The notes beneath the pieces were generated by a model. The model had not been told where the DNA came from, did no database searches, and was given only the letters and a program-made list of their open reading frames with translations. 64,000 nucleotides of DNA from Atrichornis clamosus (taxonomy: Eukaryota; Chordata; Aves; Passeriformes; Menuridae). The DNA lies in assembly GCA_013400975.1 (NCBI GenBank), contig WBMZ01003078.1, positions 1 to 64,000 on the forward strand, read 5' to 3'. The position numbers and the translations under genes are program-made. Shown piece after piece: positions 10,909 through 24,722 of the stretch; position 1 is the stretch's first letter, and every line of letters starts with the position of its first letter.

Positions 10909-13020
10909 CTAAGAGAAAAATAAATACCATGCATGACTGAAGATCTCTGTGGACTGAGCAATTAAATCGAAACAGACCAAAGAGGACAAGATTGTGATAA
11001 CCTGTGTACTTCTAGCATGTGCTTGAAATACAACATGGACCTCTAGCTGGTTTCTGAAAAACCTCAGTGTTTGTGTGTCTGTGTTCTGAAACACAGTTTG
11101 CTGGGGCACAATTAAGATTCATTTTGCATGGTATTCACTGCTATGGTTAGGTTGGGTCTAAAACATGCTTATCTTATTGAAACATAAGAGCTTAATAGGT
11201 AAGATTTTTATGGAATATATAAAATGAGTAATTCCATTTTGTTTGGGCGTGGAAGAAATAAGAATAGAGAATAATTTACAGTGCATAATTTCAGGAATCA
11301 ACTAGGCATATGAATGTATAATTTTTTAGAGTGGCATTTTGATCGAATATACAAGCATTTACAGGATACATTTACAGCAAACAAAGAAACACAACACAAA
11401 TAAGTGACCCACAAAACAAGTGTTGTAACAACACATTTTGAGGCATATTTTAGTGCAATGAGTCCCAAGCTATTCACAGTCTTTCCTTACATGGGAAAGA
11501 CCCATGGATGTTGTATTTGTGGCACACACAGTATAATATCTATACATGGATATATATTCAGTAGTTAGTGGCCTGACTCCAGAACCTATCATTTTCAAGT
11601 GGAACGTAAGGTAACCTAGGAAAAAAGGTACAAGAAGTCTCTTATAGAAAGTGCTTTAGTGCTCTGTTTAATAGGCTTATTGGATGAACAAATAAATAAT
11701 TCAAACAAAGCTCACAGAGGAATTGCACCAGCTGTCAGCAAACATCTATTGGAAATTCATGCTCTAGGGTGATCAGTCAGAAGTTTGTTATATGCCCCAA
11801 AACTTTCCCCCCTATTCATCGCTGCAGGGCACCAAGAGGGGAAGGGGGGAGGGAAGAAGAATGTCAGTAAAGCTTTTGCACTTAAAAAGAAACCAACCCT
11901 GCTCACTTCTAATGTTCTTGAGCCAGACTAATGAAAAAAGACATCCTGTTACTTTGACACTACTTCCAGCTTTGACCCAATAAGGAGATTTTCTGTTCCC
12001 ACCTTGCTGCCTGCCTATATCCCGTCTGCTGAGCCAATGTGATAAGCAGGGATGCAATGAAGTTGACTATAGGAAATGCCTCTTCCAACAATACATCCCA
12101 CAGCCATTCTGTTTATGTGGACTGAACAAGTCCGGATTCTTTATCTCTGACAGCAAGTCCCTAAGGATATCAAGGATCTTCTGGTAAGTCTTAATCTGTA
12201 AAATATCTACATTAACAACTAACTCAGTAACATGACATTTTCTTTCCTTTTAGACTGATGTAATTAGTACCTAAATCAGAATAAAGAGGAAAAGAGATCT
12301 CTAGGATGTTAAAGGTTTGGTTTTCTTGCATTTTGATTTTCTTCCATTTTTTTATTAGTAAAGTCAGTTGTATTCTTGAAGATTCACATCTTACTAGCTC
12401 TTACTGGAACATTTTGCAAGTGATACTGAAGCCTGCCAACAAAATTGAGTCATTAAAAGTGGTCAGGCATTTAAAAATATTGAATATTTCATTTCAGGAC
12501 AACTACTAAAATGACAGATTAAATGTTTATTAGATAGTCCAACAGCAGCTGCCTGGGTGTTGGTGAGATAAGCTAAAATATAAAACAGCGAAAGCTTCTG
12601 GGAAGTGGCTGTCCTTGGAAATGGAATTAATTCTGAACAGTAATAAAATATGAAACGTTGCAGAACACCATACACAGAAAGGTAACTTCTGATTCAGAAA
12701 GTTTTCCCTGATAGCTACAAAGACAGCAGAACAACACTTAATTTGTAGAAACTATGAAACAGTTGCTTGAATACGTAGGTACAGAACAGCTGAGAGTTAT
12801 TGTTTTATAGTATACCTCCAGTATAACTGCTATACAGATTCACCCACAGAAAGCTATTGTTTAAGGTAGCATTACAGAACCTCATTGAAGACAACAAAAG
12901 AGCAGTTGCAGAGCTGCAGCCATGCTCTTAATTTATGTCTGCCTAATGCTGCATCATGGCTGAAGATTTTTCAGAATTACAGGTTAGACTCTTATCGATT
13001 TAGATTTGAGACTGAGCAGA

Positions 13021-13078
13021 ACAAACAAACAAACAAAACCCAATAAAACAAACAAACAAATCCCTCCAAAAACACAAC
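13021..13078. repeat. A/C-rich (AAAC)n tract
   Basis: Repeated ACAAACAAACAAACAAAAC units with a second AAACAAACAAACAAAT block, directly before the CR1 tail at 13083. One of several A/C (or T/G on the other strand) tracts in the window. Confidence 0.9.
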
Positions 13079-13082
13079 AAGC

Positions 13083-13232
13083 TTGTCTGAGTTCAAGAAG
13101 TGTTTGGACAATGATCTCAGGCACATGGTGTGATTATTGAAGTGACCTTTGCAGGGCCAGGAGTTGGACTCAATGATCCTGTTGGGCCCCTTCCAACTCA
13201 GAATCTCCTAAGATTCTACAATTCCGTGAATG
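13083..13232 (+). mobile_element. CR1 LINE 3' tail
   Basis: Plus-strand CR1 3' end: GAGTTCAAGAAGTGTTTGGA, then CTCAGGCACATGGTGTGA, GGAGTTGGACTCAATGATCC, and CTTCCAACTCAGAAT, ending in the degenerate ATTCTA repeat. It is about 150 bases and well preserved. It sits in the long intron between the exons at 24345 and 10908, antisense to the gene. Confidence 0.95.
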
Positions 13233-13649
13233 AGACCATGGCTTCTGCTATTTTCCCATGTTCCAGCCGCCCAAGGTGATACTTTACATACTAGTTTCCA
13301 GCTCATGGGGTAATTACAGTCCAAGGCAGGAGTTAGCAAACAGCAGCAGAGAGGGCGGGGCGCTGCCAGGGGAACGCTGACAGACCTCTCTCTGCAGTGG
13401 CACTAGTGGGCGCAGCTATTACAGTTCTCAGACTTGTTTCTAGCACAAATAAAAGGAGGAGTGTTCTCGTCTACGTTTTACTCCTTCCTTTCACTGAAAG
13501 AGACTCCACTGAAGATAAGAACCTATCTTAAGCCAAAAGACAGAAAACTTGGCCAGAGTTTCACGACAGTGGCTGCTACAAAAGTCATTCAGGGATGCAG
13601 AAATTTTCCCCAATCACAGCAATATGAGTATCACTATCACCAAAGTAGT

Positions 13650-13679
13650 CTTATTTATAACCAAGTGGTTATAAATAAG
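13650..13679. repeat. Perfect inverted repeat (14-bp arms, 2-bp spacer)
   Basis: CTTATTTATAACCA at 13650-13663 is the exact reverse complement of TGGTTATAAATAAG at 13666-13679, with AG between. No mismatch. Intronic. It could form a cruciform or, if transcribed, a tight hairpin. Confidence 0.95.
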
Positions 13680-14120
13680 CTTCAAAAAATTGCACTTGAA
13701 TTTTCTGTCAGAAACCCCACTCTCATTAGTTTTTGTTTTAGCATTGCCATCCTTATTTGTCCTGCCCACCTGTTACTTCCTACCTTTCATACCAAGAGAA
13801 TTGTTTTGGGTGCATGCTGTCAATTTTCCATTTGTTTGTCTTGTGCTTAATACAAAAAGACCCTTTCTTTTAAGTGCTATCTAAACATAAATGCTGTAGA
13901 GAAGTAAAAGCAAATTTCTTTTCAAGCACTGTGAAACCACTTTACTGTACAACTCATATTCTGTGAATGCATGTTGATTATCTAACACCCAGAAAAAAGT
14001 ACACTACACAGCTGCAGCAAGTTACAGTAGGATAAACGTCACTGTAGCAACATGTGACTCCATGTTGAAAAGGTTCTGAAAACAACCATAACACCCTGAA
14101 CACAAAATTTCAGTGTTCCT

Positions 14121-14165
14121 CATAAAATAAACCAAAATGAAATAAAATAAAATAAATAAAATAAC
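14121..14165. repeat. (AAAAT)n simple repeat
   Basis: AAATAAAATAAAATAAATAA units, imperfect, in the long intron. Confidence 0.9.
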
Positions 14166-16065
14166 ACCTCCACACTCTGAACTGTATTAGAGAGTGCTAA
14201 ATCAAAATGTTCAAATATACGCAGTTATGAAAGCAGAAAACTTCAATCAGGAAATGTGGCAAGAATCAAGAAATAGTTTTCATTATGTCAATGATTGCTG
14301 CAACAGCATCTATTTATATTATAAAGTAGATAGTTCCTGTCCCAGGAACTGCCTACATAGTAGGTACATGTAACATGCCTGCTGTGTGAAAATCATGCTA
14401 TTTTTCCCAGGGCTGCCCCTCCCCCAGTTGTGACTACTGACACTGCACAGAGGAAATAAATGAATATGTTGCGATTAAGCACACCAGAGATTTTCTGTCA
14501 TATCCCATGTAATTAAACATCATCCCCTCTATAAAGCTGTATCCCAGCACTGTATACATGATCTTGCCCTTAAGACTGTAAAACCTCTCCTCCAGCTCTT
14601 CAGCCTTTTGAATGAGTTCACCCTTTGTCCTGACACTAAACAACAATCTGTCCCCGGTTTCCTTAAGTTAACTGATGTGGTGGCTTTAAAGTTTGAATAA
14701 GAAGGCTGTTACCCTTAAAACAAACTGAAAATGATGAGGACTATCAAAACTAGGTCTGTATTTGAAAAAGGCAAGATGAAAGAATTAAAGAAAACATAAC
14801 CAAATTGAAAATATAACTGAGGCTCTCTGTGGACTAAATCTCTGGGAAGTAAGAAAAACATACTTTGTATTTTATTCCTATCAGTACACAAGACACTTAA
14901 GCCATTATACTGTGTAACAGGAGTATCTTAATACATTAGTAGTTTTGAAAGGTTTTCTACAAATAATCTTTGAACCAAACTATGAATTTTCTGAGCACAA
15001 CCCCTAACCTGTAAAAAGCACAAAGAAAACAAACCTTTCCTCTTCAAATATCTGGTATAGCAACTACAGAGGTCATGGACCTCACATCCCAGAGGACCAC
15101 CCACACGACAGAGCACATTTATCAATTCCTGTATTAACAAATGCAATAAATGCCAGATTCACCCTTTATACTAGAAAAAAAAATGCCGCTGAAACATTTG
15201 ACTACTGACCTTTCACAGCCATGAAATGTGACACAGATATTTCTACTTGAGTATCCACAGTACCAGCACTTGCACTGCACCCCTCCACCAGGACACAAAT
15301 CACTAAAGTTGTAGAGCTGGTATGTTGAATATCCCATTTGCTCCTGCCTGCACTTGAATGAAGTCATTGAAAGCCTCCTTAGAGGGGAAATCTGCCTCAG
15401 ACTAATGCAGTAACCGATTGACAGTGGCGTGATTTCTATTATTACTCCATTATCACACTGGGATCTGTGCCTAAATGAGCATACTTCCTCCCTGATGCCA
15501 TTTCCTTTTATCCTGGCTCTAGTCCAAGAGTGGATCAATGGGAGTAATATATATGATGTCACTTCAATTTACAGATACTGCCTCCCTCTCTCACATGCAC
15601 AAATAGATCGATTCTTCCCAAAAATGGTTGAGAAATGCACAGGGAGACTATCCTCTGAGGAAAGGATTCTCTGCTATATTTGTCTGTGTAACCACAGCAA
15701 GGAACTGTTTACACTGAGCAAAAAACAGGAGGGAAAGGAAAAAAAAAAATCACTACTGTGCACTGGAAAATGCTGGCAGAAATACAAGAAAAACAAGGCC
15801 TAATACAGAATTAAAGCAATTTGACCTTTGAAAATTACACAGAAATGTTTAAAGTTTCCAAGGCACAATATATTTCCTCTGCATTTCTTTGGGGAAAGGT
15901 AGTCTTGTGCCCTACCCCCAAAAACATGAAATGTATTTTCATGTACATATTTCCAGAATTTTCCAAAGTCAAAACGAATTCCTTCCCACTCCTCGCTTAG
16001 GGAAGAAAAGGAAAAACCCCACTCCATAGCTCAATAGTGAATGGTTCCCTTCGCATAAATTTGAC

Positions 16066-16260
16066 CATAGAATCATTTAAGTTGGAAAAGACCACTAAGA
16101 TCATCAAGTTCAACTGCTAACCAAGCACTGCCATGTTCACCACTAAACTATCTCCCTAAGCACAAAGTCTACACGTTTTTTAAATACCTCCAGGGAGAGT
16201 GACTCTATCACTTCCCTGTGCAGTCTGTTCAATTTCCTCATAAACTGTGGGCAAGAAAGC
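16066..16260 (-). mobile_element. CR1 LINE 3' fragment
   Basis: It begins with CATAGAATCATTTAAGTTGG, the reverse complement of a CR1 tail, and continues with AAAAGACCACTAAGATCATC and CTCCAGGGAGAGTGACTC. The 3' end lies at the left. The right end fades out around 16260, where the match to the family becomes unconvincing. Minus strand, within the long intron. Confidence 0.9.
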
Positions 16261-19200
16261 AATTCTGCTAATCCAGGAGACAGGATTTACAGGTCCAGGC
16301 CATCTCTGCATCTAAACTCCACATTAGTCAAACAAGTGACTCTCATTTTATAAATCCTTCACTGCAGCCTTGAATGCTCTTTTCTGCAGGCTGCAACTGA
16401 ATAAAAAACTTTTGTAAAACAAACCCCTCCATTCCTCAAACTGTCCAGAAAATTGTTAGCTTGAAAATTCCAGAAAATGCTATTCATTCAACAAGGTTTT
16501 TAAACAGATTTTGTCATTGTTTACCTCAAACAATATTCTTCATATGGTGATAAGCACAGTGACTTCTTTTAAATGAAAACAAGGTACATTTTCCCCCCCT
16601 TCAGGGGCTAAAATATACTCATATCAAGTAACATATGAATTCAATAAATGTCCACACTAACAGCTGTTAACTAGTGCAGTGCAACACACTACTGAAGAGA
16701 GTTTAACTTGAAAGAACTAGTCTGCTGTTTGACTAATATGCAGGAAAAAAAGTATTCTGCAGCTGACATAAAAATGCTTTGAGCTGGTTTGCAAAATAAA
16801 ACCCATCTTTGCAAGAGGCTGACAAAATGTCAGAAGCGCATAGTGAAGAAGACATTTCTGTTCGACTTCATTTGGGTCAGTTTGTTTATGTCTTCCCAGC
16901 TCCCCTTCAAATGTTTATGAAAAATAACTAGTCCTCACTATAATTAAAAACAAGATATCTCCGTCTGTAACACACTCTCATCCACTTATGAACTCCACTT
17001 ACATGATATCTCTTCCCACTGTGTGCAGTTTTTCTCAGCCTCTGTTGAGATGGCTCTTTCTGTGCTCAGCAACTCACTTTCAACAGCCATTTAAAAAACA
17101 AAAGCTAGGAGTTGCACTTGGTAATTACCATGAGAAAAATATTCCTATGAACTTTGCTTCAAAAAGCCTTATTTCAAAAAGTAATAACTGCAACAAGTTC
17201 ATCAGCATTTCATTTGTATTACAGTTCAAAATGCTTTTTCTGGGACATTTACATCTGGTATCACTTGCTTTTTAATAGTAGAATATAAAAATGACACCGA
17301 GACTAATTTGTTTAACAAACAATTGCACTGGCATTTTGTTCCCAGTTACTTTCCTTTTCATAATGTCAAAATTAAGGTTTTCTTATTTTTGAAAGCAGAT
17401 AAACTGTGTCAGAAATAATATTAGGGCCACTACCTACTCAAACAGAGAGGTTTGATTTATTCTGGCCACACATATGAAAACATTGCTGGATGAAGGACAA
17501 AAATCCCTGTTTTACATTCTGTGTCTGTTATTTTAGTTACATATTACCAGTAATGTTTTTAAAAGGCCAGCCATTGCTACCAGTCCATAAACTGTTTTTT
17601 TTTTTCCTTAAGCTTTAATACAAAGTATTTTCCCATAATTTACTTAATGGAGAGAAGATCCACTTATGAAGAAATTCAACATCTGCAATCTAATATAAAT
17701 GCACTGAAATGTCAAAAATGATTAAACCTTTATGATCTAATATACTGCTGAGCCAGCAAAATGAAAAACAGGTGGCTTCCACTACAGGTTCAGTCAGGTT
17801 ATGCAGTGCTTTCTCTCAACCTTAGTTTTCTCAAAGAAACGTTCCATTGTAACTTTACCCTCAAGCATAATAATTTCCTTTTAAGCATAATAGGCTACAC
17901 ATTCTCTATTCTATGCAGATTATCATCCCTGCCAGTTACCACCATGCTTCCAGGATGTTCTTCTCCTGCTTTCAGATGAAACGGCCACATCAAGAGAAAG
18001 TGGACACAGGAAGCCAGACTCCAGATCCCAAGTCATACTCCACAGGACCATTACTGAGAAACACTGCAAACAGACAGCACTGCTGTGACACAAACTAAAT
18101 CTGAAGCCGGTCAACAGCAAGATCTTCAGTCATCCCTTCACTTAATCTCAGAAGCCCCCAGCAGTGGGGAGGTGATCCCAATATCAGCCCTGTGGTTAGT
18201 GCTCTCCAGCTGTATGAAAGCACCTGATATTAAGACCACGTTTTCTCATCTACAGTACACCCAATAAAGGTACTTCAGGTTCAGCAAAATGTTCATCTAA
18301 TTACAGTAAACAAAGCTAAGGAGACCTCTGGTTTTATTTTCCAGATTCTCAGACTGCTACATATTAAAGGATTCATACAGAAGACCAACAAGTCTTAGCA
18401 ATTGGTGGAAAGATTTCATACCCACATTGTAGCAGATGCTGAAGCGCAAGTATTTGCCTCCTAATTTGTCAACCCAAAACACTGTAGGTCTCAGCTGCTC
18501 TAAATAATGTGCTGATGCTGATTAGTGGCAGTAGAAACCGTCACCGCTTGAATGACCAACATCTAGATCCTCTGAAACAAACAGGCTATCACGTGTCCTC
18601 TGAGACATTGAAAGAAAGTGGCAGACTACAGCAGACACTGAAAACTGAAGAGTTGAAGAAGCATAATGGCTGAATTGGAGCCACATATGCCAGTGAGAGC
18701 ACCCTCTGCCCTCAAAGAGATTTCCTTTATTTTTCTGATTGTAAGTACTAGAAGAGGGAAGACAGACAAAAACTTAAGAGCCAAAGAAAATTAACTTATT
18801 TTTCTAAGCTTTGATATATTGCGAATCACTGCCCAAGTAACCTCATCACCCAGTACTGAAAATGAAAAATCCTGTATCTGGAAATTAGCCCAGGCAGTTA
18901 AGCTATCTCTTCAATATGAGATATCCTTTCAATAGAATTGAGCAAGGGCCAGCTTGAAGAAGTATCACATTTTTCCTTGAAAATTTGGCACACATTTGGA
19001 CACTTCTGAAACAGAAATCTGTTCTACCTATACCAACCAATGTAGGACTCAATGCCCAGAGTTCAGCTAGGACTGTGATCTTCAAAGAATTCACTACAAG
19101 TTTCCCAGCACTCTTATGGTGTGGCCAGATCTAGGGGAAATCACAACTTGTTCACCAGAACATTTCCAGACCTCAGCTAGCAACGTTTTCTTCTGACCTG

Positions 19201-19280
19201 AAATCTGGAGCCGGTGCACTGAGCGTCCAACACAGCCTGTGCATACTAACAATTTTTCCAACACATCCATTTGATTCCTC

Positions 19281-19352
19281 TTTTTTTTAGAGTCGTTTTG
19301 TTGTTTGTTTGTTGTTTGGTGTTTTGGTTTTGGTTTCTTTTTTTCTTTTGTT
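19281..19352. repeat. T/G-rich low-complexity tract
   Basis: Runs of T broken by single or paired G (GTTTGTTTGTTGTTTGG and similar). No gene content. Confidence 0.85.
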
Positions 19353-20131
19353 AAGAATGCAATTGACCAGATTGAGTGGACTCCAGTTTCAGAAATACAC
19401 ACATACCTCCAAGCAAGACTTAATCACAGACAACCTTAAACCAGATGTAGTTCGAACAGTCTAAACCTAAGAACAGATGCTGCTGAGAACCTAGAAGGGT
19501 AGTATGTAGCGTTCGCAGTCATGGATCCATCCCCACTGATCAAAGATGTAGATATACCAATTCACCACCATCAGCTTCTAGAAGTCTTTTTTTAACTAAG
19601 ATCTCACAACGGCCATTACTAAAACTACCCAGTTGTCTGAGAGAACTCTTTCATTGTGGTGGAAAGTCACCCAGTTCCAGAGCCACTATCACTTCTCAGC
19701 CCAACTGCCTCATCATCCCAAAGCGAAGCCCTTGGCACTTTAGAAGATAACTGGCACCGAACACTACACCGTGACTCTAACAACACAGGTTACCATACAT
19801 CTGTCATAGTGATCCTCAAGTTTTTACACTGGCTCCCACCACAATACCCACTAAATCAACTACTGCAGCCCACACTGATGACACCGAGGCAGCCACTTCC
19901 GACTGCTGCCCAAGGATCACAGGTGACAGCCAGGCTCTTCCTCCACTCCACAATTCTCCACTCAAAGCACACCAACTTCTTGAAAAGGAGCTGAACTTTT
20001 TAATGGGTTGATCTAAAACTTGCACTTTCAGCTAAGGCCTGGTCACGAGCATCACCAACTCCCACTACAGGTGCAGGGCAAGTTTCCCACTTTTGCCTGC
20101 TCTAGTGCAAGTATATAGCAACACATACTAA

Positions 20132-20180
20132 AGGGAAAAAGGAAAAAAAAAAAAAAAAAAAAAAAGGAAGAAAAAAAAAG
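20132..20180. repeat. Poly-A tract
   Basis: A run of 23 A (20143-20165) followed by GGAAG and nine more A. No adjoining processed gene copy was recognised, so it is simple repeat or an orphan tail. Confidence 0.9.
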
Positions 20181-23100
20181 CACAACTCTTTCTACCAAAA
20201 AACCCTTTCTGAAACAAAACACTTCACTGCACACAGCTGTCTCCAGGGACAGACGATGAGACAATGAACAATACATGACAGATGTTAGTTCATTGCTTAA
20301 TACATTTGTGAAAGCTGCTCAAATCCTATCGTGATGAGAGTGATACAGAACAAAACAAGTGTATCCCATTACTTTTAATTCCTGATTTTAAAAGTATGGA
20401 TAAGATTTTCATTAAAACTGTTGCAAAAGACAATTAACACTGGGGAAAAAAAAAAATCAAGCCCTTAGAAGATCTGTGAACAAGTGGGTGAGTATTGCAT
20501 GACATCCTTATTATGCCCAGTGCTATTTAAAAAGACATTATAGTTTTAGCAAGGATCTAGCTGCCAGACATTCTCTTTCAAAATCTGTATTTCAAAATCT
20601 ATATTTCTCCTACACAGGAGCATTAGAACTAAGTATAAAAATAATCCAAGCTCAAACTTGCAGGACATGAACTTTTTGAAACTGAAGTTTGACTTATGGA
20701 TTTTCTAGCTTGAAGGAGTGCAAGAAATTGAGTGGCTTGAGACAGCATTTCCATACCATTAGCATGTGCAGGAGTAGAACTTCTGAAAAAAAAAAAGCAA
20801 ACCAACTCCAAAAAGTTAGTTGAAATGCTAATGTTTTCCGAAGTGATTACCAGATAAAATGAGTTTAAAATGTGACACAGATGCTACAATCTGATCCTGT
20901 TTCTCAGATGAGACTTCCTATGACGTTTAGGATGATACGTGAATTATTAAAAGGAATCAGGAGTTATTTTATCACATGTGCTGACCAGTACTTTTACATA
21001 CAGATGCAATATTAATGACTTTTAAATCTTTATAATGAATTTGTTTCTTGACTCGTAAGCACAGCTTTGCTTGGGGAAACTCTAATAAATTTAACAGAAT
21101 TGCATCAAAGTACTAGCCTCTACATAGCTCTCTTGAAGAAAACCCCCAAATTAGTACTTTCTTGTGATTATAGAAATGTGTGTTGAGTTCATGACAATGT
21201 GACAGAAACAGAAAAAATATTTTAGACGTACTAAGTAACTACTAAGTTGATGAAGGGGTAAGAATAAAAATATGACATTTAAGGAAAAAATTCCCTTATA
21301 AACTCACTCCCACAGCTGGGGTAAAACTAGAGACTTTAAATATATTAATTGTATGCAATTTATTATGCTCATGTGTATATACCAATATTGCAAATAAGTA
21401 AACAAAGATATGCTCACATTATAATTCAACACATTTTTTTTCCCCTGTCTCCAAACAGTGGTGGTAGTGTTTTGGGACTTCTTTTGGTTTGGTTGTTTGG
21501 TTGGCTGGCTTTTATGTATCTGTAAGGAAGGTTCAACGAGGTGCTTAAAATACCTTCGTTTCATAGCCTCCCTCCATTAGGTTTATGCATCACATTCCAG
21601 AGTACCTGGAATCATTTAACATACTTATATAAAATATAGGTACGTGCAACTTGATTTCCAGAAGCAGGTACAAAGACAAGTTTTCATGCTGAAAAGGAAA
21701 ACATTCTGCATTTTCAAATAGAGATTTTCTACCACATTTTCCATCAATAATTTACTACAACCTTCATATTAAAAGGTACTTGAACATTTTCAATGCTTTA
21801 CAAATGACTGAGAAAGCAATTGGAAAAGCAGTTGTTGCAGAAAAATAAAAATAAGTTCTTAATCAAAACCCTTACTCTGAAGCTATTTTTATTCTGTAAA
21901 TGTGCAGAGGAATTATTCAATTTACTGCCATTCCTTTCTATACTACTTTTCCCCTTAGCAAAATGATTTAAAGTAAAGCAGAGAGCACTCCGCATCCTGA
22001 CCTGTGCATTTCTGGTTTCCAATCCAGATGTTTCATGTCCCGCTTAAGTTGGATCCTTGTATGTGGACCTGGAGGAACCAGTGTGGGCCACAGCAGAGGA
22101 CTTAGTGGTAAACAGGCAGATTTGAGAAAATCACTGCTATTGATAAGCAGGGGAGCCTATCCTCTCCAGAACAGCATTAACCTACCTATTTCTAAGGCTG
22201 CATGCTACTTAACTTCCACCTCTACAGGAGCGGAGGGGGAGGAAAAGACAGTGACCTCCAAGAAGGACATATGGAAAATTTGCTGACCTGTGGCCTCATC
22301 ACATACTTCTTATGGAAGGAGAGCTCCCACTAACTTCAAGGGATTATTTTCTCAAGTAAGGAGAACAAGACCAGCACTTCATCACTGAATTTACATAGAA
22401 ATGTGAAAACAATCAAGCAGATAATGCCAGGGAGCAGTGGGCTGACTGTGCAGCAGTAGGGTATTATTTATAATATGAATGGCTGGATAACCACTAAGTG
22501 CAGTACTTCAACAGTAATTCATAATCACCCCTACTATGGAAATAGTCCACTGAAAGTCGGCTTTAGCAAGAACCTGCAGCGCTGTGCACAGTGACAGCAC
22601 CAAGTTATTAACATAAAAATTTTAAACAGTGCAATCCCCACAACTAATTTAAGAAAATAGGTTGATAACAATCATTTAAACCTAATTTAGGGTAAGAAAT
22701 GAATGCTTTTGAATACTGAAATGCAACCTATTCTGCTGTACAAGCAAAATATCTGCTTACTGTGGGTCTTGTTTTTAAGAAGTAAAGGCAAGCAGCTACT
22801 CTATCAGGTCTTCTCGTGTAGCGAAATCAGTCACTTGAAGTTTCATTTTAGAAATGTGTATGCTGCAGCAGCAAAAATGGGCCTTAAGTTTCCATTATAA
22901 ACTGCAGTTCTCAGGTGTTTATAACTTAACCATTAAAATTTCCCTCCAGCAAGAAACCTGGCATTAAAGTTCTCAGTTTATAAAAGATTTTTAAAATATT
23001 ACTTTCATTATTGTTTTTCCAGATAAAATTTTCCAAGGTGGCTTACTGATTTAAGACAAGTGTCTTTATCATGAAACTCCTACTTTTTCAAAATTAAAAC

Positions 23101-24344
23101 TTGAGTCAATTACTCTAGCATGAGCCTAATGACATTTGCAAGTCTTTGAAATTAGGAAGCCTATGGCAACAAAGAGTGAATAGCTATAGTTAGGGAATAC
23201 TTTCCATTGGCAAAATTAACCCTTCATATTTCTGTCTTAAAAAACATTTTTTTTCCCTTTCAAATTAGGCAGTAGAGATTTAGCTTGCTGTGTGGGCTTT
23301 TCTCCCCATGCTTAAAAGTAATCTCCCGAAATGCCTCGCAATCCCCGCCACATCATCACCACCACCAATACCCCACAACAATCACAGTTTATGGGCACAA
23401 TGCTGTAACACTCAAGCGTTACTCAGGTATTACAACAATTTGGTGTGCATGAGTACCTCCACTGAAAGGACCAGCAGCCTACTCTTGGTCACGCGTTTAC
23501 GCATTCGGCCCTCTTAAATGTCCCTTTCACAAGTACTTAATAAATGAATTGCAAAAACACTCCAGCAATTTGCAACGATAGTAAAGTTATTGCTTTTTCA
23601 AACTAGCTAAAACATGAGTATTCTGTACTCTATTATACAGACTTAGACCAATTTCTATTAAAAGCTGCTTATTTTCTGCAGAATCTAATGAAGTCATTAA
23701 TTTGTATAAAACTTTAGCCGGTACTTTAGCCTGAAAATACACTGAAATAAACAACTTATTGCTCGAAATTAACACGTCTTACTAGCCTGGTATTTTCAAA
23801 CACAGACATCTTAGCTCCAACAATATGTTGCAGTTTCTGTGCACCACTGACTCTGGCCTGGGAAGCTGCTGCAGCGCTGACTTTCAGATGTATACGTATC
23901 TGCAAGTCCTAGAAAAGCTGGGAACCGAACACACTCAGCACCTCTGCAAATTAAACACCTCTCAGCCATGCTATGTACATTGTAGCAGCCCTAGCAAAGC
24001 AGGCACTGTACACAGAAATATGTTTCTCTTCGCAGTTATTTCACCATCGATCGTTACGAGGGAGAGCTGCTGCTGCCCACCATCAGCTTAGATATGAATC
24101 AGTGTATCTGTCTTCATTTTGCCAATTATCTCTGCATAAATTCCACAAAGATCCACTTTAAAGAAGGAAAAACCTGTTAAACTGCCACAGATTTCACCAC
24201 TAAAAAAAATTAACCTTGAAGAAAATAATTCAAACAGGCACAGGAAGCTGATTACACGTGTATTAGAAATATTTTTCCCCCTGTAAACTGTTCCTAAAGA
24301 AATTTCCTGTATTTCATATACCTCTAAAGTCACGGAACAGATAC

Positions 24345-24456
24345 CAGCTGTGCTGGAAATGCCCAGTCTGGCACTGGCAGGTAAAACACTCTCAGCTGAG
24401 TTTTAATATTGGGATTGAAGTCGGCATTAGACAGCGACTTTGCTTCATAAATACGC
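24345..24456 (-). CDS. Coding exon (37 codons)
   Basis: Acceptor ATCACTTGTTTCAG, good. The frame gives RIYEAKSLSNADFNPNIKT, then QLRVFYLPVPDWAFPAQL. The donor is CAGCTG|GTATCT; four codons past it the frame meets TGA. It leaves phase 0, matching the next exon. The Pro- and aromatic-rich end (FYLPVPDWAFP) resembles a structured surface loop. The open frame also runs upstream of the acceptor, which is probably chance. Confidence 0.65.
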
Positions 24457-24669
24457 CTGAAACAAGTGATTAATGATAAATCTAAGCTCTTATCAACTTC
24501 TAATTGCAAATGGGCAATAGAGACAAGAAGGTGACTTGAAAGGAATTTCACCGATACTCAAAGTGAGTGCATTAACCCATAACAGCTGAATTACCCCAAG
24601 AATTGGTAAAGCACATGACAAAAGAAATGCAGTTACTGTAAAAACGCCAAAAGACAAGAGCATACTTAC

Positions 24670-24722
24670 TGCAAATGCAGTTTCAGTTCCACACAGTTAG
24701 CAAGAGCACAAAGTCCTTTAAC
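24670..24722 (-). CDS. Coding exon with strong donor (17 codons)
   Basis: The donor TTTGCA|GTAAGT is close to consensus. The acceptor CTGTAATCAG lacks a good pyrimidine tract and is the weak point. The peptide is VKGLCALANCVELKLHL, an amphipathic helix. It is entered in phase 0 and leaves CA, which with G of the next exon makes Gln. Only this frame looks natural. Confidence 0.5.

Larger units (their letters stand above)
10909..24344. other. Long intron, about 13.4 kb
   Basis: Holds two CR1 tails, several simple repeats, the perfect palindrome at 13650, and an exon-like segment at 14485-14635. The 17.9-18.3 kb and 19.6-20.0 kb stretches are less AT-rich and may be old, unrecognised repeats. 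No other gene was seen on either strand. Confidence 0.6.

Noticed and set aside
13434..13850. 138-codon plus-strand open frame
   Set aside because: It spans the perfect palindrome and AT-rich intron with no supporting signals.
15134..15562. 142-codon minus-strand open frame
   Set aside because: Cys/Ser-rich, overlapped by an equally long plus-strand frame, and without acceptor or donor; its phase fits nothing.
19640..20030. Less AT-rich stretch with a 112-codon plus frame
   Set aside because: No match I recognise to a gene or a repeat family, and no splice sites; left as unassigned intron.
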